From Brachionus plicatilis (taxonomy: Eukaryota > Rotifera > Eurotatoria > Ploima > Brachionidae): a DNA stretch of 64,000 nt. The position numbers were made by a program, and so were the translations under genes. Shown here in pieces: positions 1 to 12,479 of the stretch; the stretch's first letter is position 1, and the number at the start of each line of letters is the position of its first letter. The notes under the pieces are model-generated. The model saw only the letters and a program-made list of their open reading frames with translations, searched no databases and was not told where the DNA came from. The stretch is taken from NCBI GenBank assembly GCA_010279815.1, contig QEOQ01000226.1, positions 1,197,519 through 1,261,518 on the forward strand, written 5' to 3'.

Positions 1-57
1 AAAAAAGAAAAAAAAAAAAGGAAAAAAAAAAAAGGAAAAAAAAAAGGAAAAAAAAAT
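1..57. repeat. A-rich simple repeat
   Basis: Runs of eight to eleven A separated by GG, repeated several times at the window edge. Low-complexity tract with no other content visible. Confidence 0.9.
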
Positions 58-424
58 CAGATAAAAAGTGTTTCAATTAGAGCTAAATTTATCGAATGGA
101 GTTGAAAATCTTATCAAATTAGGGCGTTCTGACAGCATGAATTGTTCGATCTCTTTTGGGATCAGCACTTGCTTTGATTTGTTAGACAAAAACCTAAGAA
201 ATAAGTTTTTGGCTCTTTCTTCTATGGTTTCTAGCTAAATGTTGTAGTTCTTTCAATAACTACAACACCGACTCTATTCAACTTAAATGTCTATAGTTTC
301 ACAGTGCAATACTATGATCTCATGCGCTTAGCGATAGTTGATAGTATTTAACACTGTGTAAAATACTAGACATGTGCGATTAGAAGAAGACTTTGAAATT
401 ATTATTTTTTCTTTTCTTTTCTCC

Positions 425-545
425 ATTTTTCTTTATTATTTGTTCAGGCTAAAAGTGGCCATTTATTAATAAAGTTATTATTATTATTTAATTTCTTTTA
501 TTATTTGAGTTATAACCGCGAACCACCAGATCCTAACAGATCCGG
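425..545 (+). repeat. Dispersed repeat, probable LINE 3' tail (copy 1)
   Basis: The stretch contains GGCTAAAAGTGGCCATTTAT followed by AATAAAG, (TTA)n and an ACCACCAGATCC segment. A closely similar stretch lies at about 43050-43170 with the same order of motifs. A polyadenylation-like AATAAAG followed by a TTA microsatellite is typical of a non-LTR retrotransposon 3' end, so that identity is inferred. The 60-420 stretch shows no intact gene; it may be decayed sequence of the same element, but I could not show this. Confidence 0.5.
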
Positions 546-559
546 AAAGAATTGTTTCT

Positions 560-2270
560 TATTTAAGGTTATAACATTAAGAATTTCTTTTACATAAAAT
601 TTTAAATACTTTTAAAAATTTGAAATTGATTATACGAATACAAGATTAAATGTAGCTAGAACTGCTGTTGTTTTTGTTGTTGTTGATTTAGATGCAACTC
701 TTGTAAGCTAATTTAATTTAATAGCTGTTTTCAATGAATTCTCAAAAGTTTGTACATTCAATGCTAATTGTTGATTTAATGGACCAACTGAATTTCTTTG
801 TAGTTCTGGTAGGACTTTTTTTCTTCGACTTCTTTTTGTATTTTTTTCAATGCTCTTATCGTCTGCTGGAAAAACTCTAAGCGAGAATTCATAAGAAATG
901 CCGATAATATATTTACAGAATTAAATGTTTACTCCAATAATCAAAAGTACAAAAGTTTAGTTTTCAACACTCATTGTTTATTTCAAATTTTTATATTAAC
1001 TTTTTCAAGCATGATATTCAAAAAATTATTTTATCAATTTTTTAAATTAGCTGATTTAGAAAATAAATTAGGTAAGAAAAAAAATGTAAAAAATAGTAAA
1101 ATAATAAATAATAAAAATAATTCAAAATATACATAGTTCAGAGAGTATAAAAGGTGAAAATGTTCGAAATTGGCCTTTACAGTTTTATGTAAAATTGCTG
1201 AGTCTATCAAATACGTCCAGAGGTGATTCAAGTTTATTGTTTTTTGAGATAATGTAATCGAAATTCATTAAACCTGATTAGGATTTATCTAACAAAACCA
1301 AATTTTTATTTTTTCAAAAAGTATTCAATTTCAACAGACAGTAATTATTTTAGCAAAAATAAATAAAATAAACAAAAAATAATTAAGTTAATTTTTTTGT
1401 CCAAAATAGAATTTTTATTTTTTCAACATACAGTAATTAATCTCAACAGAAAGTCATTATTTTCGAACTCCAGATAATTTACAGCCTTAATTTTTTAAGC
1501 CAAGATCTTCACACATTTGATTTTTAAATAGTAAGATAATTTGTTTAAACTTTAAGAAAATAAAAAATTTAAGAATTTTTATGTGAAGTAAGACTTTATA
1601 TTGATTAATATTTTGAGCTTTTGCCATTCAAAATTTAACTTTTTTTCGTCTAATATATTTTAATTTTTATTATAATATCATTTTAAGCGTTTATTTTATC
1701 CGTAATTTGGATAACTCAATGTGGATTTTATTTTCGTCTTTTTAGTTTTTAAATAAAGATTTTCGAAGAATCAATTAAAGATCAATCATGAATATAAAAT
1801 ATTAAACATTTAATTTTTAATTAAAAAAAGGAATAAAAAAAGCTTATTTTATAATTTTTGTAAAGAATTTTATTAATTTTGCTTTGATTTTTAATCTGTT
1901 TATTTTTTAATTTCTCAAAATCTCAAAGCTAAAATAAATGTAAAGTGAATCGCTCTTTTTAAAGTAGAGGCACTTGCCTGTGGATTAATCTTGAAACTGA
2001 AAATTAAATTCCGCTTCTGTTTTATAGAGACAATAGCCGTCTTTTAATTAACTGTAACAGCAATAGTAATTCAACATATTTTTAATTATTTATTTATACA
2101 TTGTTTGAAAAAAATAAAAATTTAAAATAATTTTTAAGCTTATCAAAATTGCTATAACTATTCAAATTTCGAGTTGCTTGACAAAACTTTTATCAAACAC
2201 TGAAATCAACATTTTCATAACTTATTTAAAAACTTTTCCAATTTTTTCAATAAAAGAAAACAAAAAATAT
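560..2270. other. Intergenic, no gene seen
   Basis: AT-rich DNA with many stops in every frame and only low-complexity ORFs rich in F, L, I, N and K. A TTG-rich stretch lies near 668-690. It lies downstream of the first transporter gene. Confidence 0.6.
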
Positions 2271-2271
2271 T

Positions 2272-5200
2272 TTAAAATTCATCCAAATTTTCTGGTAAAG
2301 ACCTATCTTTGGTCTCTGGTATGAACGAAAAAAACAAAAGAGCAGCAGTAAAGCTGGTGCTTCCAAAGATTAAAAATGGCAAATTTTCATATTTCAATGA
2401 GTCGCTCATAACATGAATGTAAGTTGAACTTATCGAGCCAAATCGGCCTATTGCAATCAACAGACTTGTCATCGAATTTCGCATAAAAGTCGGATAGAAC
2501 TCAGAAGTAATTGTGTAAAGCAGATTAAACGAAAATGTGATACAAAATTTTCCAAAAAGTGCAAAATAAGTTGAATAATTATAGTACACTAAAAATAAAA
2601 ATAAAAATAAATTCTTTTTTTTCTTAGAAGATTACTAACTATCTGGAAGGATTGGAATAATTAAAAAAGACAATCCTGTAAGACCAAGGGAAATTGTAAA
2701 GGGAACTTTTCTTCCAAATCTTTCTGTTGTCATAAGTATCAAAATTAAAGCAAACAATTCCAAAATTGTCGACACAATAAAGTTGAGGTATGGATTGCCG
2801 GCAAATTTTTCAGTAAAAAAGCTAACACCATAAAAAATGACTTGAGTTATGATCCTAGAATTAATGAAAAAAAATTAATTTAAAAAAAAATTTACAAATT
2901 TTACCAATTCAGCAAAAGAATCAAACTTCGAAACAAATAAAGTCTCTTTTTGATGAACAATTTTAAAATTTCAATTAGATCTATCTTTTAAAATAATTGA
3001 CTTTAAAAAGGATCTAATTAAAAAAGTTATTTTGAATTACACTATCATTATTGTTGCTGTATAGAGTGATGGTCGAATTTTGTAGACTCTCTATTTCTTC
3101 GATGAACCTCATGGGTTTTTTGTTCGATTTTGATATTTTGCCCAAAATTCTTAGCGCTTCTGTTTTTCTTTTTTGCAGAATTAGCCATCTGGGCGACTCT
3201 GGAACAATCCATAGGGCGGCTGGTATTAGGAGGGAAATAGCTGCTATAATAACACTTAAAGATTTGTGATTTCGACAAAAATAAGCCAAAGCTCCGATCG
3301 AAAAATTAGTTACTACGAGAGTGATAGCTACAAAATTTGAAGCTAATATTCTCCGATTTGGACCAGTTAGTTCAATAACTAAAAAAAATTAATTTTAATT
3401 TTTAAAAAAATTCTTTTTTTTTCAAGGTGTATTGAAAAATTTAAATAAAATATTAAATAATATTTTTGGTTATGTTGTTAAGAACAATCGTGGTTTAGTT
3501 GACTCAATTTAATTTCTAAAAAAAAAATTCTTATCATTTTAATATTTGAAATAATTGTATATTATTTTTTTTTTGAATTTTCCTACATTTATACAAGATA
3601 ATATTAGTTTTTTTTCTAGAGAAATTTTTTTTAAGCGATTTGGATGAAATTTTAAAAAGGAACAAAAAGATAAAAATGTCATGATAAGCAAATAAAAAAT
3701 TATTCAAGCCACTTAGAAAAAATTTTGTGGAAAATTAACAAAAAATTATAATGTGTAAGTTTTTTCCCTATATTTATCCTTTTTTATTCATGTCAATTAA
3801 TAAAATAGCTTGGCAAATAAATAAATTTTCTTTTTTAATTTATCAGGGATTTTAAAAATTTAATAATATTAAAATAAATTATTTTAAAATTTTTTATCCA
3901 AAGTTAATTGGCAAAATTTAAATCTTTTTTCCACAAAAATTTTTTTTTATTTTTATAAGAATTTGTAAAAATTTAAATTTTACAATAATTATACAAAAAA
4001 ATTCATTAATAATTTAATTGATCACAATTTTTTATTTGAAAAATCTTCCCATGGTTTTAAATGACAAACTTTATTTCAGCTTTTCAAAAAAGCATCTCTT
4101 AATTGAGCTATCCACAGCACTTCAAAAATCTCTAACTATGTCCGAAAGAAAGCATTCGGATTTCCTTATGTGAATCCCAGAGTTGTTTAAAAGTTGTGAA
4201 CTCAAGTCCAATTCAGGACTTTAAAAAAATTTCAAGTCTCTTACTTGGACTTTTGAAAAATAGTTATTACTAAAAGGTTTTGTTAATTTCGAAAACAACT
4301 TGAAAAAATTTCTTCATTTTTTGATAATTGAAAATTCAAGTTAATAAAAAAAAATAGAAAAAATATTGCAACATAGTGCAACATATTTTTTTGCAGCTTT
4401 TTTTCCTAAAATAAAACTCAGTTTGATTTTTTTTAGTAAATCAAATCAATAATCTATTTTAATCGTATTGATGCTTTAAATTTTGTCTTTTTTACACGAA
4501 AAAAATTATTTTTAGTAAAAATATTGCAGTATTTTTCCTAATATTTTTTATTAACTTAATTTTAATTTATCAAAAAATGAAGAATTTTTGTTCAATTTGG
4601 ATTTGAGATTCACAGTACCATACAAAAATAGAAATTAAAAAATTATTCAATTTATTTAATGAAAGAGTCGTTTAAACATTAATTATTTAAAAAGTGAAGT
4701 GGAGAAGACTCTTCAAATGATTGTTGAAAAAAATATGCGAATAGAAAAAAGATAAGCTTTTACTCTCTTTGTGATTAAAATCGAATAAATCAACATTCAA
4801 ATTTTAAAACTATTTCAAGAATAAATTATTATTATTATTATTTAATTTTTATTATTTTATTATTATTATCAATGCTCGCGGGGCTGGGGTATGGTACCCA
4901 ACTATGGCAGATGCGATACATTTTCCTCTAAATAAGACGAGAATAAAAATAAAATTTTAAGTTAATAAAGTATATAAAAAATAATAAATAAATAATTGAC
5001 ATGAATATGATTTTGCAAATTGGAAAAATTTTGAATTTTTAAATTTTTAAATTGAAAAAAAAAGTTGAAAAAATATCTCCCATAAAACTCAGAAACTAGG
5101 CAAAAAAACTCTTGTTAATATCTCTTATACTCTAATTTGTTTCATGATTTTCAATTTCGAAAAATTATTCAAAAGTTTTTATTTAACTCTAACTTTACAA

Positions 5201-6952
5201 TTAATTAATTTATTTTAAAATATTTTATGTAAACCATTTAAAAAAAACATGGATATATTTAAATGATCAATTTTTTAAAATTGTATTCCAAGTTAATAAA
5301 ACATTTTATCTCTCTTCTCTTTTTTGTAGTCATATCAGCTTTGAAAAGCACTTTTTCACCAATTTTGTGGACAATGGTATCATGTCGACTTTTTCCAAAA
5401 TATTGTTCACTAATTTTCATACTAATTTTCTTAATCAATGTACTTTATAAAAATTGTGTACATGTAGAAAAGATTTATAAATTTTTTTTTCAAAATTTAA
5501 CGTCAAATTATTATTTTAAATGAAATAAAAACAATTTTTTGAGGAATTACCAATTTCGTGAACACGATGCCATGGTGCATAAAATCGCCATCAAACTTTT
5601 TTTAAATACAAAAACAAAACTTAATAACATTACGTTATTTCATGCATGAGACTTAAAGGGAGGACTAAGTTTCATTTTTTTTTAATTATTTTATTTTAAT
5701 TTTTCTAATGAGGAAAAGAGTTTGAAAATTTAAGTGAACTTTTAAAAAAACTGCAAACAAAATTTCTGATTATCTTAAATTTAGTCCAATTTGAAAAAAA
5801 AAAAAAATTTTTTTTTTGAAAAATTAAAGAGAAAAAATTCTCAAAAAAAATCAAAAACTTTTCTAAATTGGAATTTATTTTTTCATTGACCAAAAAAAAT
5901 AAACATCAATACGAATTTGCGTGTTGCATTTTATTTCAATTTTTTTCATATCTTTAATTTTAATCGTTTAAAAAAGAAAATATTTTTGTCTTAAATGTGC
6001 TGAATTTCACAGCGCCATAACATGCTGTCAAATTAAAATTTTTTTTTATTCCTTTATTTGATAGTCTACCCTTTGACCTAAGAATTTTTTCAATCATCTT
6101 TATGAAATAAAAAATTTTCTATTTTTAATATTTGATTTCTTAGAAATTTATAAATTCTAAAAAACTACCGAAGTAGAGAGATTTTTTAATGTAAATTATT
6201 CTTACCTAATATAATCGCTACTGAATAAACACTGGAGCTGATTCCATAGATTAATTTTAGAACTGCGAAAAAAGTTCGCTTGAAATTAAGCTCAAACAGA
6301 CTGGTGTTTATCAGCATGGCAGAAACAGCAGATAAAAATGCATTAAAACAAACAAATGCAAATGCCACTTTTTTTCTACCAAATCTAGGAACAAAAAAAA
6401 TTAATTAAGAAAAAAAAATCATAAATTCTTGTATACCTATCTGATAAAACTCCTGTGACAATGACAGCAAAAGTACCAATAAAATGCATGGTGAGATACA
6501 AATCTTTAAAATAGGATTTCGAGCACACTAAGTCCCACTTTAATTAATATTTTTATCAATGAAAAGTAGCTATTTTGGCTCATTACTTCTGTGACTAGAG
6601 TGGTGTCGTAATATTCTTTGGAATAAGTCCATTCTGTACAAGGCTCAAAAGCGAGCTGACTGGTCTCGTTTGAATAAATTTTGTAAAAGCATTTGTCATC
6701 AAAAGAATTATTGTAGGACAAGTGCTGAGCTGTAGCTGGCTTTTTGCACCTTAGCTAAATGATTAGAATCAAAAAAAATAATTTGGTGCTGTTTGGTTAC
6801 TGATAGTCTGGTGTAGCACCGATGAAGATGAATCCGTATCCGGTTAGGGAGGGCTGGACAGCCAGTAGTCCGATCAGAAAAAATAGCAACAGCTGATATG
6901 GACCAAACTCGCCAATGTCTTCGTAAATGTTCTCGTGTCTCAGAGACTTCAT
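2272..6952 (-). CDS. SLC22 family organic cation/anion transporter, gene 1
   Basis: Major facilitator superfamily transporter of organic ions at the plasma membrane; the substrate is not predictable. Eight exons in transcript order: 6801-6952, 6587-6749, 6437-6537, 6206-6384, 3043-3378, 2905-2980, 2640-2854, 2272-2588. All have GT-AG ends and join in frame to 512 aa plus stop. Landmarks: N-terminal IGEFGPYQ; an extracellular loop with cysteines and NNS/NET glycosylation sites; EWDLVC (about 105-110), which closes the loop before TM2; SDRFGRKK (about 140), the MFS signature loop; GPNRR (about 204); PESPRWL (about 258) in the large cytoplasmic loop; TERFGRK; and C-terminal PETKDRSLPENLDEF. The start ATG at 6952 aligns with that of gene 2. 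Most introns are about 50 bp, but one of 2.8 kb (3379-6205) separates exons 4 and 5. Nothing is broken. The family assignment is secure; OCT versus OAT is not. Confidence 0.95.
3379..6205. other. Long intron of SLC22 gene 1 with repeat debris
   Basis: AT-rich intron. It contains the left end of a CAGAGTTG-family hAT-like element (about 4178-4262), a TTA microsatellite (about 4825-4870) and, directly after it, a short GC-rich patch around 4873-4905 that stands out from the surroundings. No intact second gene is seen. Confidence 0.6.
4178..4262. mobile_element. Truncated CAGAGTTG-family hAT-like MITE
   Basis: Begins CAGAGTTGTTTAAAAG and continues with the AAGTCCAATTCAGGACTTT-like core seen in the complete copies at 8306-8633 and 18639-18884. 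No matching right terminus is visible, so it is truncated or eroded. Confidence 0.55.
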
Positions 6953-8305
6953 TTTATTTTTTCTTCCAAATAATAAATTTTAAGAGAATTTTAAATAGGA
7001 AAATTTTGTTTCTCCAAATTGCTCATCACTGGTTAGACAAGCTAGAGAACAAAGTTTTTTTATGTTATCAAATATTTGTTGTTAAAGCATAATTTGAAGT
7101 AGAATTTGAATTTAAAAACGAAATTGTAAGCACTTGAATATCTCAGCATATTTTTAGGTATAATCTAAATGAATGAACTCTTAGGCTTATTAGGCTTAGA
7201 TTATTTAAGACAAGTTTTGTTTGAGTTATAAAAACGATCATAAGATAAATTATGAAATCGAGGTTTTAGTCTGAAATTGAATAAAATTAAAAACAATTTT
7301 CTTTAAATAATAATTTTTTTGCTAAATATTTGCAAAGATTTAAATTGGTTTAAATTAGAAGAAAAAAAACAATAAAAAAATAAACTCATTTAGCTAAAAT
7401 TAAGAGAAAAATTTTATTTCGTTTTATTATTTAAAAATTTTGATGACGTTTTTAAACCAAATATTAATGTCGTAAAAAAAAAAAGATCAGACATAAACTA
7501 TAGCATAAATTAGGCAGGTAACTAGACATTAGTAGAGCAGCTGAAAAAATGATTTCAAAACATGTTAGTCCTAGGGGCTTTGGTTCTAGGAGTTTGCCTG
7601 TAGTTACAATCTTTTTATAATTAGAATAAAAGCGAAAAAAGCTTGAAATAAAAAAAATCAGAAAATTACAAAATTTTTGAACGGCAACCATCACAATTTA
7701 ATTAAAACAAAACAAAAAAAATTTCACCGAATTTATTATTTAAATGAATATTAAAAAAATTAAAATAGAAATTTTAGTCTTTTATTTCAATTTTTTAGGT
7801 AAAAATTATTTTTTTTTTATTTGATAAAAGTATTATGATTGAAAAAAGAAGGTTCAATTTTTGTTTTACATTTCAAATAAAGTAATCAAAAAAATTTTAC
7901 TTAGATAAATGTAACAAAAAAGATTGAAATATTTGTCAATATATAGAAAAATGTTTTTATATAAAATTAAAAAAACATTTTTTGTCTATTTTTATCTACA
8001 AGTTTCTGAAGTTTACGATCAATTTTTGATGCTCAAAATTATCAAATCAAACTAAAACTAAATAATAAATTTTAATTCATTAAAAGAATTAGTGCAGAGG
8101 TTAATTTTTGGTTTTAACAAACTTTGTTAAATCTAAAGGCAAAATCTACAAAAGTCTGCAAAAAATTATCCACTTAAAATAGCATCATTTCGATGGTGTG
8201 CATTCTGCATTCATATTGCAGAGTTTATTTTTTTTATTTAACATAGTATGTTAAATCCAAAAATGTATCTCTACATTATTTCAATTAATAAACATTAATA
8301 AGAAA
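6953..8305. other. Intergenic, no supported gene
   Basis: Upstream of SLC22 gene 1. A minus-strand open frame at 7464-7694 (hydrophobic, with a PKPLGLT stretch) could be an orphan exon, but it has no recognisable domain. A short TGCAAA-rich repeat lies near 8130-8230. Confidence 0.5.
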
Positions 8306-8633
8306 CAGACTTGTTTTTAAGTCACAAGTCTTAAGTCAAGTCAAGTCATTGACTTAATTTTTTTTTTTTTTTTAAGTCAATTCAATGATTTAATAAATTT
8401 ATATTTGATACCAATAAAGTAGTTGCTTCCAAATTCCTGGCTGTTAATCTTGACCTATGTGGTCTGTTAATGTAACCAGATTATGAAAAAATTCTTTCAA
8501 CTGGTCCGAATGAAGCAGATATTGATAAAATTTTTTTGCAAGTCATAACTTTGACTTAAAAAAAAATAAAATTATAACTTTGACTTAAATTTTTGTGACC
8601 TAGACTTAAAACTGTGACTTATAAACAATTCTG
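8306..8633. mobile_element. hAT-like non-autonomous element (CAGAGTTG family), complete
   Basis: The left end CAGACTTGTTTTTAAGTCAC and right end GTGACTTATAAACAATTCTG are imperfect inverted repeats. The element is flanked by a perfect 8-bp duplication, ATAAGAAA, at 8298-8305 and 8634-8641. The interior is built from repeated AAGTC/GACTT motifs. There is no coding capacity. The 8-bp duplication and CAG...CTG ends fit the hAT superfamily. Confidence 0.85.
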
Positions 8634-8658
8634 ATAAGAAATAACAATTTCAGAGCAA

Positions 8659-8942
8659 CAGAACAAAATGATAAAAGCTTTTTTGCTAAAAGTTTAAAAT
8701 CAGTTCCGTAAATGCAACATTCAAAGTTACATCAACTGTCAAAGTCTGCAAATGATTTGCAAAACTTGCAAAATGCGCTTGAACACAATGAAATCTAAAT
8801 TTGCAGTTTTGCAGACCTTGATAGCTGATGCAACTTTGAAACCTGCACAATGTCGTAATTACGAAACTAATTTTAAACTTAAAGAAAAAAAAATTTTCAA
8901 TTTTTTATAATTTGTTTCTGTTCTTTTTATCATTTTGTACTG
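8659..8942. repeat. TIR repeat, CAGTACAAAATGATAAA family, copy 1
   Basis: Starts CAGAACAAAATGATAAAAG and ends with the inverted CTTTTTATCATTTTGTACTG. The arms contain ATGCAACATTCAAAGTT and its inverse near the centre. A second copy lies at 60269-60600. No convincing target duplication was found. Non-coding. Confidence 0.65.
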
Positions 8943-11850
8943 AATTTCACAAAATCCTTTAAGACCACTTGAGTTATTCAATTTATAAAATGTCAAAGTG
9001 TAACTTTTTCTACATATTGGAGAAAATATCTAATCAACTAAAAAAATGGCATTGTGAATTATCATACATACCTTCCAAAAATTACAGAAATAAAATTCTT
9101 TTTGATTAATTAAAATTAATTTTAATCAACCTACGAAATGTTAATGATCAAATAAAATATCAATATTTATCTATTATAAATATCAGTTTCAATGATCTTT
9201 TCTAATTGTATTTATTTTATGCAATTTGTAAATTTATTTTATTTAATTGTTAAAATTTTGTCATTGCTACTTAAGTAATAAAAGATGTTTAGGCTGGTTT
9301 ATTTTTAAAGTAATTGAAAAAAAAAAATAGGAAAAAAATTAATTTTCAATTCTAAATTAACATGCAATTCGATTAAAATAATCAATTTTTTGGCAAAATT
9401 TTCTTTAATTTTTTACTTTTAACTAGACCATTAAATGAAGCATCGTTTATTTCACCTTTAATGAATTACAGAAAAATTTAAAATAGAAGATAAGAATTTA
9501 AATTTTGTATCGGAATTTTTGTATGAAAATTCATCATCTCTTAAAAAACAATTTCCAATTATCTACATTCTATAAAAAAATTTAAGGAATAATTTTCAAA
9601 TCTTTCTCCATTAATAATAAATAATATTAATAATAAAAATAAAAGCTATGATGTGCTAAGCCAGAGTTGCTTAAGTGTCCCAAAAAAAAGTCCAAGTCCG
9701 GACTTCCGATCATACTAAGCAATGAAAAATAACTGGAAAAAATACTTTAGTTGATAATTAGGAGCTAATTATCATGATCATCCGTTAAATATAATTTTTC
9801 TAGAATAATTATTACTCTACATAAATTGAAAAACAGGAAAATTTATTTAGTTGACTTTGGGATCTCGAAACTTCGAATCATCAAGATTAACACAATTAAT
9901 TATCTTAAGATACTTAAATAATTTTATACTTAATTATACCTTAAATACAAAAACTTATAATTCTTTTAAATAAATCGAAAAATTTAAATGTGGCTGAATA
10001 AAATCTGAAAACTGGTTGAATTTAATTTAATTAAAATAAAGTATTCAGTAGGAAATGTTATAAATTGATGAAAAATGCAAGAAATTCAAAAAATTGTTTT
10101 TAAAAATCATTGATTTTTACTCAGAAATAATTTAATAATTTAATTAGAAAAGTTTAGCTAATCGCATCCTTTTTCGAATAAAACATTAAGAATTATTTTC
10201 TTTTTTTAAAATATATTTTTCATTCGATAAAAGTTTAAATTAATTTTATTTGTTGTCTACATCTGTCTATTTCTAAAAAATGTATGACTTTAAAAATATA
10301 TTTTTTTTTTAATTCATATTTTTGAAAAACATCGAACTTGAAACAAAAATTGCGAATAATAGCTGAAATTTTGATCTTTATTCAGTTCCGAATCAAAAGA
10401 AGAATCACAGAATCTTTAATTAAACATTATTACTTATTATAATTATTATATATGATACTTTCAAAATTCATTAGGTCAAAATTGGTGATCATTTGATTAC
10501 CGTTTTAACATTTTCGATTTAAAAAAAAACTGCAAAAAATTTAATATGAACTTGAAATTGAGTAAGAACTTTAATTTAAAAAAAAAAAAAAAAACATGTT
10601 TGTTCTATTAATTCAATTTTTCATACAAACCTATTTAATATTTTGAAACTTTATTACCTTTCACTTGTACTTTTTTATTTTTTCAGATCTAATACAAAAT
10701 AATTTAATATTAGTTTATTATGAACTAAGAAATTATATTTTTGTTTTTTTTTTTAATCACTCGGTCAGGACTAGACTTGAGCAAAAGTATAATAAAAATT
10801 CAAGTCAGCAATTTGACAATTTTTATGACATTCAGAATCGATGAAATTTGGTAATTCGATTAATAGATATTTCTTCCTTTTTTAATTAATTTTTTCAAAT
10901 TCTTTATCGCTTTTTAAAGAGGTTAATTTAATAAAATTGATCTTAATTTATTTATTTATTTATTTAGATTTTGATTTATCAATAAGACTTGAAATTAAAT
11001 AAATATATTCATAAATTACAAAACTTCTTTTAATAGAATATATTTTGATTTTGCCTAATTCATTTTTAGTTTCATATTAAGATGGTAAAAACGATAAATG
11101 ATAAAAACACTCTCACCCCACTGATTTTTAATTTACTTAAACCTAGATTTTTTACTAATACTTGCTAGTTTTATTCGTCAGTTGGAATAATTGCCTAAAT
11201 TTCAGGCTGTTAGACAATTTTTTAATACCAAAAAAATTAATATAGGTAATGAAGTTTATGATCAGTATATGTCCCTCAATATTTTTTATATATACTACCT
11301 GGGATCTTTTCCTTTATAATATGCTGTCTTTTCAGGTTTAGCTTAAAATTTAGAATTTTTATTTATTCTAATTAATTGAAGCTTTTTGAAAAAATATGAA
11401 AATATATACGAAGCATTTATTCAAAAATGGTACGAAATGAATAACGTCAATTCAAAATTTATCTATCAATTTTAAAATAAAAATATTTTTAATTAATGTG
11501 AACAAATATTTTCATTTTATTTTCAAATTAAATACTAAAGAATTTTTTTTCAAAATTCAATTTAAAATTAGCGCTTGAAAAATTTTGCTATTACGTAATT
11601 TTATTTTTAAATTAAGAATCATTTTAAGACACTTAAAAAAAATTTGATATAGATAAAAATTGACAAGCATGTAAAAAAAGTATGATGTCGGCTTAATAAT
11701 TAATTGATATCGAATAAATTTCTTGATAAGTCCTCGCATCGAATTACAAACTTTAGTTTGAAAAAATAAATTAATCAGATAAGATTAATTAAATTAATCA
11801 TGTATACGGTGGCTTTTCTTTAATCCCTAAGTTTGTCAAATTTAAAGCCC
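8943..11850. other. Intergenic, repeat remnants only
   Basis: No coding region is supported. It includes a fragment of the CAGAGTTG hAT-like family at about 9662-9712, an (ATTT)n microsatellite near 10945-10968, and AGATAAG-like GATA sites close to the promoter of the chitin-binding gene. Confidence 0.6.
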
Positions 11851-11858
11851 AGCATGGC

Positions 11859-11866
11859 TATAAATA
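11859..11866 (+). promoter_or_regulatory. TATA box of the chitin-binding protein gene
   Basis: TATAAATA lies 53 bp before the ATG at 11919. It sits in a GC-richer pocket (GGCTATAAATAGTGG). A start site about 30 bp downstream, near TCCATTTTATCAATTC, would give a short leader of about 25-30 nt. AGATAAG at about 11779 could bind a GATA factor; this is inference. Confidence 0.75.
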
Positions 11867-11918
11867 GTGGACAAAATTTGTCCATTTTATCAATTCACTT
11901 GTTCGAGATAAATCAAAA

Positions 11919-12416
11919 ATGGTATTCAAAGCTTTGTTCCTATTTTCACTTGTTGCTTTGGCAAAAGTATCGGTCCAACAAGATTGGAACAACCAAAATC
12001 TAGAACAAAATTCATTCCAGTATGAAACTGCTCAAAATCAGCCTCAGGTGAAATCCGAATTTTTCCAAAATTCTGCTCAGCAACCAGCTCCAAGCAAAAA
12101 TGTCCAAGCACAAACTGCAGAAGTGGTAGCCAATAGACCTTACCCAATCAAACAAGAAACATACACCAACACTGGAGAGAAAATAATGGAAAATTTGATC
12201 GGAGGCATTCCTTTTGATTGCACCACAAAACCAACTGGTCATTGGAGAGATGGCAAATACTGTGACATCTTCCATGCTTGTGTCTATGGTCAACGAAGAA
12301 AAACCTACGTTTGTCCTATTGTTGGCGAAAGAACTTACTTTGATGAAGTGACCAAAAAATGTGAGTTCATTAACCAAAATCCATCTGCTTGTTCAACAAA
12401 TCAATTTTATCTCTGA
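11919..12416 (+). CDS. Secreted chitin-binding (peritrophin-A/CBM14) protein
   Basis: Single-exon gene of 165 aa. Residues 1-20 form a hydrophobic signal peptide (MVFKALFLFSLVALAKVSVQ). Residues 21 to about 95 are a Q/N/P-rich, probably disordered linker. Residues 101-158 carry six cysteines (101, 115, 121, 132, 148, 158) with the CBM14 spacing and aromatic residues, including W109, Y114, F118 and Y123. Such domains bind chitin in cuticle, lorica, egg shell or gut lining; with one domain it is likely an extracellular matrix component. The ATG follows AAAA (good context), and a TATA box lies 53 bp upstream. An AATAAA at 12467 could serve for polyadenylation. The coding sequence is less AT-rich than its flanks. 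No neighbouring gene is functionally linked. The tissue of expression is unknown. Confidence 0.92.
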   Translation: MVFKALFLFSLVALAKVSVQQDWNNQNLEQNSFQYETAQNQPQVKSEFFQNSAQQPAPSKNVQAQTAEVVANRPYPIKQETYTNTGEKIMENLIGGIPFDCTTKPTGHWRDGKYCDIFHACVYGQRRKTYVCPIVGERTYFDEVTKKCEFINQNPSACSTNQFYL

Positions 12417-12466
12417 GATAAAAAAATATTAAAATTAATTTACTTTTTAATTTACTTTCTTTAGTT

Positions 12467-12472
12467 AATAAA
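12467..12472 (+). terminator. Putative polyadenylation signal
   Basis: AATAAA 51 bp after the stop codon of the chitin-binding protein gene. The AT-rich context makes chance occurrences common, so only its position supports it. Confidence 0.4.
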
Positions 12473-12479
12473 ATTTTAA

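Noticed and set aside
4873..4905. GC-rich patch after the TTA microsatellite as a possible tRNA or SINE head
   Set aside because: No A and B boxes and no cloverleaf could be made; too short to support.
5263..5523. 86-aa hydrophobic plus-strand ORF
   Set aside because: F, L, I and K rich low-complexity translation inside the long intron of SLC22 gene 1, with no domain and no splice or promoter support.
7464..7694. 76-aa minus-strand ORF upstream of SLC22 gene 1
   Set aside because: The middle part looks slightly coding, but there is no family match and no partner exon, so it is mentioned only in the intergenic entry.
12012..12377. 121-aa minus-strand ORF opposite the chitin-binding gene
   Set aside because: Shadow frame of a well-supported plus-strand gene with signal peptide and CBM14 cysteines.
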